Assembly (NCBI GenBank): GCA_003133665.1
Contig: PKYK01000066.1
Span: 1 to 32,804, forward strand
Length of the DNA: 32,804 nucleotides
Reading direction: 5' to 3'
From: Acidimicrobiaceae bacterium
GTDB taxonomy: Bacteria > Actinomycetota > Acidimicrobiia > Acidimicrobiales > RAAP-2
Both the position numbers and the translations under genes were made by a program. Within the stretch, counting starts at the first letter, position 1. Every line of letters begins with the position of its first letter. Shown here one piece after another: positions 7,737-14,693 of this stretch. The notes beneath the pieces are model-generated. The model worked only from the letters and a program-made list of their open reading frames with translations. It searched no databases and was not told the DNA's origin.

Positions 7737-8897
7737 ATGAATATAGGTGCAATCTTGACGCCTGACCGAGAGCAACGTTTAGAAAAGGATCGGCTCGAGG
7801 CCGTTCAGAGGATGATGAAAGAACAGAAGATTGATCATCTCTTACTGACCGGGTTCGATCACATTCGGTACGCGTTGAACTACCGAACACAAGTCGTGGG
7901 AGAGGGATACGACTGGTTCGCCGCAGTCCTTGACGGTCAGGGGACGGCCACCGTTTTCCTTCCGTGGATTGATGAACCTGGAATTGAATTCACCGCGTCA
8001 GGGACTGAGATCGCCTTGAAGCCCTTGACGTCATGGGCTCCGGCGGCAACTCATCCACACTTCTGGATTGAGACGGTGAGCCAATCTCTGACTGGTGCAC
8101 GAAGAGTTGGGGTGGATCTGCTGGATTTGGCACTCGTTGAGGGATTGCGAGCCAAATTCCCATCCGTTGACTTTGTGTCAGTGACCGAGGCTCTGTACGA
8201 ATTGCGGAAAATAAAGTCCCATGACGAGGTGCTGCTTCTTGAAGCGTCAAGTCAACTGAACGCATCGGCCGCTCGTCATGCACTCGCGAATGCGAAAGCA
8301 GGAATGACGGATTTCGACCTGCTTTCATTGGCGATGCAGTTCATGCAATGCAAGGGCGCTGAACACCTGAGCCACTCGTTGTGCAATCATGAGCGCGCCA
8401 GCGGTAGTTGGTTTGCAGCGGGAAGCACTTTGCAGGAGGGCGATGCGTTCTTCTTTGACATTGGCTGTTACGGCCCCGGAGGCTACGCATCTGACATAGC
8501 CCGATCGGGCTTTATCGGAGAACCCAGACCCGAGGTCGCGGCTGCATGGAAGGGTCTCCTCACCGCGTACGAGGTAGCCCAAGAGCTTGCTCGTCCGGGT
8601 AGAACGGCCTCAGAGATCCAACAGGGGGTGAACGATTGTTTGAAGAAACTGAACCTGCCGATAACCCCATATGGGGTGGGCCACGGTGTCGGCTTGAGAA
8701 TCTGTGAATTGCCAACCATCCATCGCGCTGACCGAATGGACGAGGACGTGAGATTAGTCGAAGGCGAGGTGATCGCACTGGAGCCCGAGACCACCGTGTG
8801 GGTTGGTTCGAAGCGCATTGTTCTCAAGATCGAAGACAATTTCGTTATTGAGAGCGATGGTTGTCGCTTGCTGTCACAGCCGACATTGATGGTGTAG
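7737..8897 (+). CDS. M24-family metallohydrolase, copy B (paralogue of copy A)
   Basis: This 386-residue protein closely resembles the preceding one over its whole length, with shared blocks such as SHSLCNH, WFAAGSTLQEGDAFFFD, GGYASDIAR and GHGVGLR. The metal ligands D241, D253, H316, E349 and E366 are intact, so both copies should be active. The sequences have diverged enough to suggest different substrates, a heterodimer, or an old tandem duplication. The start ATG follows GAGGAA at 7722-7727. It is the last gene before a clear intrinsic terminator. It may hydrolyse the compound brought in by the APC permease; the real substrate is unknown. Confidence 0.85.
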   Translation: MNIGAILTPDREQRLEKDRLEAVQRMMKEQKIDHLLLTGFDHIRYALNYRTQVVGEGYDWFAAVLDGQGTATVFLPWIDEPGIEFTASGTEIALKPLTSWAPAATHPHFWIETVSQSLTGARRVGVDLLDLALVEGLRAKFPSVDFVSVTEALYELRKIKSHDEVLLLEASSQLNASAARHALANAKAGMTDFDLLSLAMQFMQCKGAEHLSHSLCNHERASGSWFAAGSTLQEGDAFFFDIGCYGPGGYASDIARSGFIGEPRPEVAAAWKGLLTAYEVAQELARPGRTASEIQQGVNDCLKKLNLPITPYGVGHGVGLRICELPTIHRADRMDEDVRLVEGEVIALEPETTVWVGSKRIVLKIEDNFVIESDGCRLLSQPTLMV

Positions 8898-8961
8898 TCC
8901 CCGTTGGGGAACCTAGGGACAGTCTTTCGCATGGGCTGCTCGCCTTGAGACGGTTGCCAGG

Positions 8962-8999
8962 AACCGCTTGGGCGAATTACCCTAGCGGTTTTGGTTTTA
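8962..8999 (+). terminator. Rho-independent terminator of the M24 operon
   Basis: AACCGCT (8962-8968) pairs with AGCGGTT (8984-8990), and inside it GGG (8970-8972) pairs with CCC (8980-8982). One T-T mismatch lies between the two stems. The hairpin is followed by a T-rich run TTGGTTTTA. It lies 65 bases after the stop of the second M24 gene. Confidence 0.8.
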
Positions 9000-9068
9000 T
9001 GCTCTTACGTTGTGGGGTGCAATGTTGATGTTTCTCGTCAACTCAGAAGGCAATGGAATGGATGACGC

Positions 9069-9875
9069 ATGATGCGAGCAAATTCGAGCGGCGATCTGGA
9101 ATCGCAGTTTCAGCGTGAGATTGTGTCCGACGCCTTTGAAGAGGCCAAGCTCCTCATTGAGAGTGCCCAGGGTCTGAATGTCACAGCACGACTGATAGGT
9201 GGCGTGGCCTTTCGAACGCAACTGCCGGAGTGGCCATTACGCAAAGCGCCGGCCCATGATCTTGACTTCGTCGTACGGTCTCGAGATGCTCAAGGGTTTG
9301 CACACCTGCTTGAAGCGGTTGGCTACATTCCAGACAAGAAGCAGAATGCACTCTATGGGCACAAGCAGTTGTACTTCGTGGACGAGCAGAATCAACGACC
9401 TGTCGATGTCATTATTGATCACCTTGAGATGTGCCACACGCTGGAGCTGAAGGATCGTTTGGACGTTGACCCCTTGACGGTCGCGAGGGCTGAACTGCTC
9501 CTATCGAAGTTACAGATCGTTCGACTGAATCGGAAAGACGCTCTGGACGTGGCCGCGTTGTTGTCGATGTATCCGCTTGGTGGTGACGAGGGTATCAACG
9601 TTGAGGTATTCAGTTCATTGCTTGGTGGTGATTGGGGGTGGTGGCGCACAGTGACCGCGAATCTGGATGTTGTTCTGCAACTTGCAGAGTCAAACGACGA
9701 CACATTTGTTCAAGAGATCGCAATGGACAGTCCGGCACAGTTTGATGTTGCTAAGCAGTTGAAAGGGCTAAAGCGCACGGCAGAAGAAACCCCAAAGAGC
9801 CGTTCCTGGAAGTGGCGGGCAAAACTGGGGGATCGAGTGATTTGGTACGAAGAGCCGGAAGAGGTCGATCACTGA
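9069..9875 (+). CDS. Nucleotidyltransferase-fold protein (pol-beta superfamily, AbiEii-like)
   Basis: The 268-residue protein shows the minimal nucleotidyltransferase pattern: LIGGVAFR (G44, G45), HDLDF (D64, D66) and a third acidic residue in PVDVIID (D113). LLSKLQIVRLNRKDALDVAALL at about 145-166 follows, resembling the K...R..KD.hD helix of AbiEii/COG2253-type proteins. Such proteins transfer nucleotides to small molecules, proteins or tRNA; some are toxins. No obvious antitoxin gene is adjacent. Two ATG codons lie in tandem at 9069 and 9072; the ribosome-binding site is weak. It is separated from the upstream operon by a terminator and is the last gene before the right-hand direct repeat, so it is likely island cargo. 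Confidence 0.6.
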   Translation: MMRANSSGDLESQFQREIVSDAFEEAKLLIESAQGLNVTARLIGGVAFRTQLPEWPLRKAPAHDLDFVVRSRDAQGFAHLLEAVGYIPDKKQNALYGHKQLYFVDEQNQRPVDVIIDHLEMCHTLELKDRLDVDPLTVARAELLLSKLQIVRLNRKDALDVAALLSMYPLGGDEGINVEVFSSLLGGDWGWWRTVTANLDVVLQLAESNDDTFVQEIAMDSPAQFDVAKQLKGLKRTAEETPKSRSWKWRAKLGDRVIWYEEPEEVDH

Positions 9876-10045
9876 ACAACGAACTGATGTGGCCACTTCT
9901 TGAGTGATTCAACCACACCGACTGTTGTGAAGCTTGAGGCGGATTACCGGGTCAGGCTCCCTGATCTCCACAAACACTTGGCCACGACTTCGGCTCATTA
10001 AGAGCCAAGGTGGTGGAGTTCGTGGTCTCAAGCATTCATGTTGTC

Positions 10046-10077
10046 GGCGGGGGTTTCTTCACAGTGCCCCGCCACCA
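10046..10077 (+). other. tRNA-acceptor-like minihelix ending in ACCA
   Basis: GGCGGGG (10046-10052) is exactly complementary to CCCCGCC (10067-10073), with a 14-base loop, and the 3' strand runs straight into ACCA. This is the acceptor stem expected for the tRNA whose 3' end opens the window, but without the D, anticodon and T arms. It could be a deletion relic of a tRNA or a chance hairpin. Confidence 0.35.
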
Positions 10078-10081
10078 AGAG
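10067..10081 (+). repeat. Right copy of the 15-base direct repeat (candidate attR)
   Basis: The sequence is identical to bases 10-24 (CCCCGCCACCAAGAG). The flanks differ on both sides, as expected if the repeat is a crossover core. Together the two copies bracket the A/T-richer block with its regulator-transporter-M24 operon. Confidence 0.45.
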
Positions 10082-10086
10082 ATGTC

Positions 10087-10120
10087 CAGAATGACCTGTG
10101 CGAGAGCACTGGTCATTCTG
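10087..10120. terminator. Strong hairpin after the right repeat
   Basis: CAGAATGACC (10087-10096) pairs perfectly with GGTCATTCTG (10111-10120). Inside, GTGC pairs with GCAC around a GAGA tetraloop, with one T-T mismatch between the stems. It sits 10 bases after the ACCA, as a tRNA trailer terminator would, but no T tract follows. Confidence 0.45.
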
Positions 10121-10387
10121 CGGCTCGGGGCTCCATACCGCCTTTGCACGGCTGCTGCACCACGATTGTCCGTAAGGTCAAGCAGACTGGTCGTGGGCGC
10201 TAGGTAGTTCCACCTTGGAAAGGACCCGGAATGGGACAATGCAGTTGGTCCGCGAAATCGACCGTCATAAGATGTCCAGGCGCGCGAGCGTTCTTGTTGC
10301 TCGATGTTGAGCGTCGCGGCTGACATTGTGAAAGGCGTGATCGTAGAGAATGGGTCGTCGCGCTCGGAAGGTGCTCATCGATTCTCG

Positions 10388-11536
10388 ATGTGGCCGGTGG
10401 TTCGAGGTCGAGTCCGTGGATCGGCCCATCGCTCGCCAAAGGTCCGAAGAACATCTGCCTTGGTGATTGCGCCGTTGTTCCTGCAGAGCCTGTTCGGCCT
10501 TTCGCCGGGTGCTCTTCCGACCCTCCACGGTCACACCAGCCAACCTGCCACCTACTCGGTTGGGGTGATGCGGTGCACGTTCGTCGATCGGTCGCGCGGC
10601 GTCCTCAATTACTCGACGAATCCGCCAACGACGCTCTCGACGTCGCGCACGGTCATCACCGAAATCCGATATCCCACGACCGTCACACTGGCAAGCGGAA
10701 CCGAGTCCTCGGGCCCGCCACCGGCCCAGCGGAGCGGCGGTTTCCCGATGATCGTCTTCGCACACGGCTATGACGTCACGCCGGACACCTACGCGTCACT
10801 ACTCGACGCATGGGTCAAGGCGGGATTCGTCGTTGCGGCCCCGCTCTTTCCCGATGAGAACAAGTTCGAAGTCGCCGCGCAACATCAAGCCAACACTGAG
10901 AACGACCTCTGGAATGAACCGGCGGACATTGCCTTCGTCGCTGGTCAGATGGTGAAGGCCTCAGCGGCATCGTCACCACGGTGTCCCACCGTGCGCGGAC
11001 TCGTCAACCCATCGCAGCTTGGTCTCGCGGGGCACTCCGACGGGGCGACGGCCGTCGCGATGCTCTCGTACGCTCGCGGGAACGATCCACAGGGTGTGAG
11101 CTATCAGACTCTGAGGGCCGGACTCTCCATTCGGGCCAGTGTCGTCATGTCCGGCAAGGAAGACGGGGTCAACCCCTACGAGCCTCTCGTTCCGGATCCA
11201 GCGTTGCTCGTAGTTCAGAGCGCCGCCGACCAGTGCAATCCGGTGGGCCTCTCAATGAAGCTCTACCGTGACCTCCATCAGTCGAAGAAGTGGTTCCTGG
11301 AACTTCGTACCGCGCATCATCTCCCACCTTTTGACGGCGTCGACATCCCGGCGTTCGGGGTGGTGGCGCGGACCTCGATTCGTTTCTTCCAGATCACACT
11401 TCAAGGGGCGGTGCCGACGAGTGGGCTCACGGCCTACGGGAGCCAACTGCCGCGCGTGGCCCACATGTTCTACGCAGGAAAGGGTCCGGACATGGCGAAC
11501 CCTCCCACCGTTCCGTCGAGCTGCGGTCCGAATTGA
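10388..11536 (+). CDS. Secreted alpha/beta hydrolase (lipase/cutinase-like)
   Basis: This 382-residue protein begins with a basic stretch and a hydrophobic segment (ALVIAPLFLQSLFGL at about 22-36), likely a signal peptide or anchor. The alpha/beta-hydrolase core has the oxyanion region IVFAHGYDVTPDTY, the nucleophile elbow GLAGHSDGATAV, an acid candidate in SAADQCNP and a histidine in TAHHLPPF. These form a plausible Ser-Asp-His triad. It resembles dienelactone-hydrolase/PAF-acetylhydrolase-like esterases, and the substrate is probably an ester or lipid outside the cell. The frame is open upstream to 10304. I chose ATG 10388 because it gives a normal signal sequence, but the ribosome-binding site (GGAAGG at 10366-10371) is rather distant, so the start is uncertain. 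Confidence 0.72.
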   Translation: MWPVVRGRVRGSAHRSPKVRRTSALVIAPLFLQSLFGLSPGALPTLHGHTSQPATYSVGVMRCTFVDRSRGVLNYSTNPPTTLSTSRTVITEIRYPTTVTLASGTESSGPPPAQRSGGFPMIVFAHGYDVTPDTYASLLDAWVKAGFVVAAPLFPDENKFEVAAQHQANTENDLWNEPADIAFVAGQMVKASAASSPRCPTVRGLVNPSQLGLAGHSDGATAVAMLSYARGNDPQGVSYQTLRAGLSIRASVVMSGKEDGVNPYEPLVPDPALLVVQSAADQCNPVGLSMKLYRDLHQSKKWFLELRTAHHLPPFDGVDIPAFGVVARTSIRFFQITLQGAVPTSGLTAYGSQLPRVAHMFYAGKGPDMANPPTVPSSCGPN

Positions 11537-11584
11537 TGGCGGATACTGCGTAGAGTTGGTCGATCCAATCCGAAGAGGTGGGAA

Positions 11585-11686
11585 ATGGTGAGCGTCGAGC
11601 GATACCACGTGGGAACGTCTTCCGCGCTCCCGGAAAGTGGTTCAGGCGCGACGCAGTTCACTTCTTTTCGTGACGAAAGGCCTTAG
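11585..11686 (+). CDS. Possible 33-residue small protein
   Basis: A short frame (MVSVERYHVGTSSALPESGS then ATQFTSFRDERP) begins 5 bases after GAGGTG (11574-11579), a good ribosome-binding site. The product has no hydrophobic segment and no recognised motif. It lies between the hydrolase and the oxidoreductase operon. The ribosome-binding site is the only positive evidence. Confidence 0.15.
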   Translation: MVSVERYHVGTSSALPESGSGATQFTSFRDERP

Positions 11687-11713
11687 ACAGTCAGGCGGCG
11701 CTTGGGGTACGGT
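11683..11713 (+). promoter_or_regulatory. Possible promoter of the oxidoreductase operon
   Basis: TTAGAC (11683-11688) and TACGGT (11708-11713) are 19 bases apart. The -10 fits the actinobacterial TAnnnT pattern. It would give a leader of about 110 bases before the gamma subunit. The spacer is slightly long. Confidence 0.25.
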
Positions 11714-11831
11714 CGATTTATGACGTGGTCTCTTCAGAAGTGCCCCAATGGTGACCATTCGGGACCGTCCGCTGGTTTGGCTGCTCGCGCTGGTGCGGCG
11801 TCGAAGAACTAGTGGCGGCTCGGTAACGAAC

Positions 11832-12422
11832 ATGTTCCAGGTTCGAATCCACGGTCGCGGTGGCCAAGGGGTCGTGACCGCCGCCGAGATCCTTTCGGTG
11901 GCCGCCTTCGCCGAGGGACGTCACGCGCAGGCCTTTCCGAGCTTCGGGTCCGAGCGCATGGGCGCACCGGTCGTCTCATACTGTCGGATCGACGACCGCG
12001 AGATCCGCACACGCGAGCCCGTGATGCAGCCCGACGCCGTGATCATCCAGGACGTCACGCTGCTCCACCAGGTCGATCTGTTCTCCGGACTGTCCGCCGA
12101 GGGCTACGTGCTGGTGAACACCTCACGCCGGTTCGACGAACTGGGACTGGGCGACTTCGTCAACCAGTTCCATCGCGACCGGTTGGTCACCTGTCCCGCG
12201 ACCGAGTTGGCACTCGAACACTTCGGTCGTCCGCTGCCGAACGCGGCCTTGCTCGGCGGTTTCGCCGCGCTGACCAAACAGGTCACTCTCGGCGCCATCA
12301 CTACGGCGGTGCGGGATCGATTCACCGGCGTCGTCGGAGAACGCAACGCCGCCGCCGCGGCCGCGGCCTTCGAATTCGTCACGCTGCAAGAGGAGGAGTT
12401 GGCCCGTGCTTCGTCAGATTGA
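11832..12422 (+). CDS. porG: 2-oxoacid:ferredoxin oxidoreductase, gamma subunit
   Basis: This 196-residue protein has the PFOR gamma-domain opening FQVRIHGRGGQGVVTAAEIL, the CoA/subunit-interface loop of the family. FPSFGSERMGAPV at about 37-49 and a conserved LPNAALLGGFAAL near the end follow. It forms part of the heterotetrameric enzyme that oxidatively decarboxylates a 2-oxoacid to acyl-CoA, reducing ferredoxin. The ATG at 11832 begins the domain exactly; an upstream ATG at 11748 adds a basic, non-conserved tail. Its end overlaps the alpha gene by 17 bases. The substrate (pyruvate, ketoisovalerate or other) cannot be settled from sequence alone. Confidence 0.88.
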   Translation: MFQVRIHGRGGQGVVTAAEILSVAAFAEGRHAQAFPSFGSERMGAPVVSYCRIDDREIRTREPVMQPDAVIIQDVTLLHQVDLFSGLSAEGYVLVNTSRRFDELGLGDFVNQFHRDRLVTCPATELALEHFGRPLPNAALLGGFAALTKQVTLGAITTAVRDRFTGVVGERNAAAAAAAFEFVTLQEEELARASSD

Positions 12423-13671
12423 GGGCTCTCGCGCCGTGGCCGAAACCGTCGCGCTCTGTCGGCCCGAGGTGGTCTGCGCGTACCCCATCTCGCCCCAGAC
12501 CCACATCATCGAGGCCATCGGCGCGATGGTCAAGGCCGGCACGCTCGCGCCGTGCGAATTCATCAACGTGGAGTCTGAGTTCGCGGCGATGTCCGTGTCG
12601 ATTGGAGCCTCGGCGGCCGGGGCGCGCTCGTACACCGCGACGGCCAGCCAGGGTCTGCTCTTCATGATCGAGGCGGTCTACAACGCCGCCGGACTCGGAC
12701 TGCCGATCGTGATGACACTGGCGAACCGGGCGATCGGAGCGCCGATCAACATCTGGAACGACCACAGCGACGCCATGGCGGTGCGCGACTCGGGCTGGAT
12801 CCAACTCTTCGCCGAGACCAATCAGGAGGCCGCCGACCTCCACGTCCAGGCCTTTCGCCTGGCCGAGGAACTCTCGGTGCCGGTCATGGTCTGCATGGAC
12901 GGGTTCATCCTCACCCACGCGGTCGAGGGCGTGGACATGCTCGATCAATCGGTCGTCGACGCGTTTCTTCCGCGCTACGAACCACGCCAGGTACTCGATC
13001 CCGATGATCCGGTCTCGATCGGCGCGATGGTAGGTCCCGAAGCCTTCGAAGAGGTTCGGTACCTCGCTCACCTGCGTCAACTCGACGCCCTCGAGAGAAT
13101 CCCCTCGATTGCCGCGGAGTTCGCCGAGGTGACCGGTCGCCAGAGCGGTGGGCTGGTCCGCTCCTACCGGACCGAGGACGCCGAGACCGTCGTCGTTGCG
13201 CTCGGATCGGTGCTCGGGACGATCAAGGATGCCGTCGACCTGCGTCGAGACGCGGGCGAGCGGGTGGGTGTGGTCGGCATCACCTCCTTTCGTCCGTTTC
13301 CCGGCGAAGCGGTGAGGGATGCCCTTGCGGGTGCGCGTCGGGTCGTGGTCATCGAGAAGGCGTTCAGCGTCGGATTCGGCGGTGTCCTCTCGGCCGACGT
13401 GGCCCTGGCGATGGACGGTGCGGACTGCACGCTGCGAAGCGTCATCGCGGGGCTCGGGGGACGCGCCATCACCCGGCGTTCGCTCGAGGAGCTGCTGGGC
13501 GACGCCGCCCGGGATCAGCTCGAACCTCTCACGTTTCTCGATCTCGATCACGGCGCGGTCGATCGTGAACGCGCCCGCATGACCAGCACTCGACGGTCGG
13601 GCCCGTCGGCCGAGAACTTGCTGCGCGATCTAGGGACCGAGCGCTCCATTCAGATGAAGGACCGGTCATGA
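12406..13671 (+). CDS. porA: 2-oxoacid:ferredoxin oxidoreductase, alpha subunit
   Basis: The 421-residue protein matches the PorA-type alpha subunit. It opens with a GS/N-x-A motif (IEGSRAVAETVAL) and YPISPQTHIIEAIG at about 26-39. ESEFAAMSVSIGASAAGARS then contributes to the thiamine-pyrophosphate site, and a transketolase-like C-terminal domain follows (VGITSFRPFPGEAV). The start is a GTG preceded by AGGAGGAG (12391-12398), lying inside the gamma gene, which indicates translational coupling. The stop overlaps the ATG of the beta gene. The length is normal for the split, four-subunit type of enzyme. Confidence 0.9.
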   Translation: MLRQIEGSRAVAETVALCRPEVVCAYPISPQTHIIEAIGAMVKAGTLAPCEFINVESEFAAMSVSIGASAAGARSYTATASQGLLFMIEAVYNAAGLGLPIVMTLANRAIGAPINIWNDHSDAMAVRDSGWIQLFAETNQEAADLHVQAFRLAEELSVPVMVCMDGFILTHAVEGVDMLDQSVVDAFLPRYEPRQVLDPDDPVSIGAMVGPEAFEEVRYLAHLRQLDALERIPSIAAEFAEVTGRQSGGLVRSYRTEDAETVVVALGSVLGTIKDAVDLRRDAGERVGVVGITSFRPFPGEAVRDALAGARRVVVIEKAFSVGFGGVLSADVALAMDGADCTLRSVIAGLGGRAITRRSLEELLGDAARDQLEPLTFLDLDHGAVDRERARMTSTRRSGPSAENLLRDLGTERSIQMKDRS

Positions 13672-14693
13672 CGAGCCAGCCCGTTCGCTTCTACCAGGTC
13701 GGGAGTTTTGCCGTCGGGAACCGGCTCTTGGACGACGACGCCCGGACGGTCCAGTCGGACTCGAACCGGACCAATTCAATCGATTCGGGTCATCGGGCCT
13801 GTCAGGGCTGCGGCGAAGCGCTGGGTGCGCGCTACGCACTCGACGCGGCGATGCGCGCGAGCCAGGGACAGCTGGTGGCGGTGAACGCGACCGGTTGCCT
13901 CGAGGTGTTCTCCACTCCCTATCCGGAGACCTCGTGGCGGATCCCGTGGCTGCACTCACTGTTCGGCAACGCGCCGGCCGTCGCCACCGGGGTCGCCGCG
14001 GCGATGAGGGTCAAGGGCCGGACCGACGTGCGCGTGGTCGCCCAGGCCGGCGACGGCGGAACGGTCGACATCGGGTTCGGTTGCCTCTCGGGCATGTTCG
14101 AGCGCAATGACGACGTGCTCTTCATCTGCTACGACAACGAGGGCTACATGAACACCGGCGTGCAGCGTTCGGCGGCGACCCCGCCCGCGGCGCGCACGGC
14201 CACCACCGACGTCGTGGGTCCCGAACCGGGCAACGTGTTCGGCCAGGGCAAGAACCTTCCCCGGATCGCCATGGCCCACGACATTCCCTACGTCGCGACC
14301 GCGACGGTGGCCGACCTGCACGACCTCGAACAGAAGGTCGAGCGGGCCATGGAGATTCGTGGCGCCCGGTACCTCCACGTGCTGGTCCCCTGCCCGCTGG
14401 GGTGGGGTTCAGCCTCGAACGACACGATCCACGTCGCGCGCCTCGCGAAGGAGACCGGTCTCTTTCCCGTCTTCGAAGCCGAAAACGGCGTGGTCACCGC
14501 GGTGTCGAAGATCCGCCACCTCGCCCCCGTCGAGGACTACCTGTCGATACAGCGTCGCTACGCGCACCTGTTCGGCAAGCACCCGCGCACCGACATCGTT
14601 GCGCGCATTCAGGCCATTGCCGACCAGAACATCGCACGCTATGGACTGCTCGGCGACGAGAGCGAAGACGAGACGAAGTGGGTCGAGGCCTGA
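13668..14693 (+). CDS. porB: 2-oxoacid:ferredoxin oxidoreductase, beta subunit
   Basis: The 341-residue beta subunit carries C45-x-x-C48 (ACQGCGEALGARYA), further cysteines in NATGCLEV and VPCPLGW for a 4Fe-4S cluster, and the thiamine-pyrophosphate/Mg motif AQAGDGGTVDIGFGCLSGM. YDNEGYMNTGVQRS is characteristic of PorB/VorB. It binds TPP and passes electrons to ferredoxin. It overlaps porA by four bases (ATGA) and its stop overlaps the start of the next gene (TGATG). The first 40 residues, before the first cysteine pair, are not conserved in the family and may be a lineage-specific extension. Confidence 0.9.
   Translation: MTSQPVRFYQVGSFAVGNRLLDDDARTVQSDSNRTNSIDSGHRACQGCGEALGARYALDAAMRASQGQLVAVNATGCLEVFSTPYPETSWRIPWLHSLFGNAPAVATGVAAAMRVKGRTDVRVVAQAGDGGTVDIGFGCLSGMFERNDDVLFICYDNEGYMNTGVQRSAATPPAARTATTDVVGPEPGNVFGQGKNLPRIAMAHDIPYVATATVADLHDLEQKVERAMEIRGARYLHVLVPCPLGWGSASNDTIHVARLAKETGLFPVFEAENGVVTAVSKIRHLAPVEDYLSIQRRYAHLFGKHPRTDIVARIQAIADQNIARYGLLGDESEDETKWVEA

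Larger units (their letters stand above)
9876..10387. other. Gene-poor stretch at the right island boundary
   Basis: No gene could be supported. It holds a small hairpin GGCTC-ATTAA-GAGCC at 9992-10006, an acceptor-stem-like minihelix at 10046-10073, the direct repeat at 10067-10081 and a strong hairpin at 10087-10120. After about 10,250 the composition becomes that of the high-GC backbone. Confidence 0.5.

Noticed and set aside
9887..10002. Short frame ending VVKLEADYRVRLPDLHKH before a TAA, possibly a protein remnant
   Set aside because: It has a protein-like look but is under 40 codons, has no start and no recognised similarity.
11748..11831. N-terminal extension of the gamma subunit from the upstream ATG
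   Set aside because: The 28 residues are basic and not part of the family fold, and there is no ribosome-binding site. The ATG at 11832 starts the conserved domain.
11839..11860. GGTTCGAATCC-like tRNA T-loop sequence
   Set aside because: It is the coding sequence for QVRIH in the gamma subunit; no cloverleaf surrounds it.
12379..13551. Long minus-strand frame opposite the alpha subunit, and similar ones opposite other high-GC genes (e.g. 14753-16333)
   Set aside because: These are mirror frames of high-GC coding DNA, full of Arg, His and Asp and with no domain. The plus-strand genes are unambiguous.
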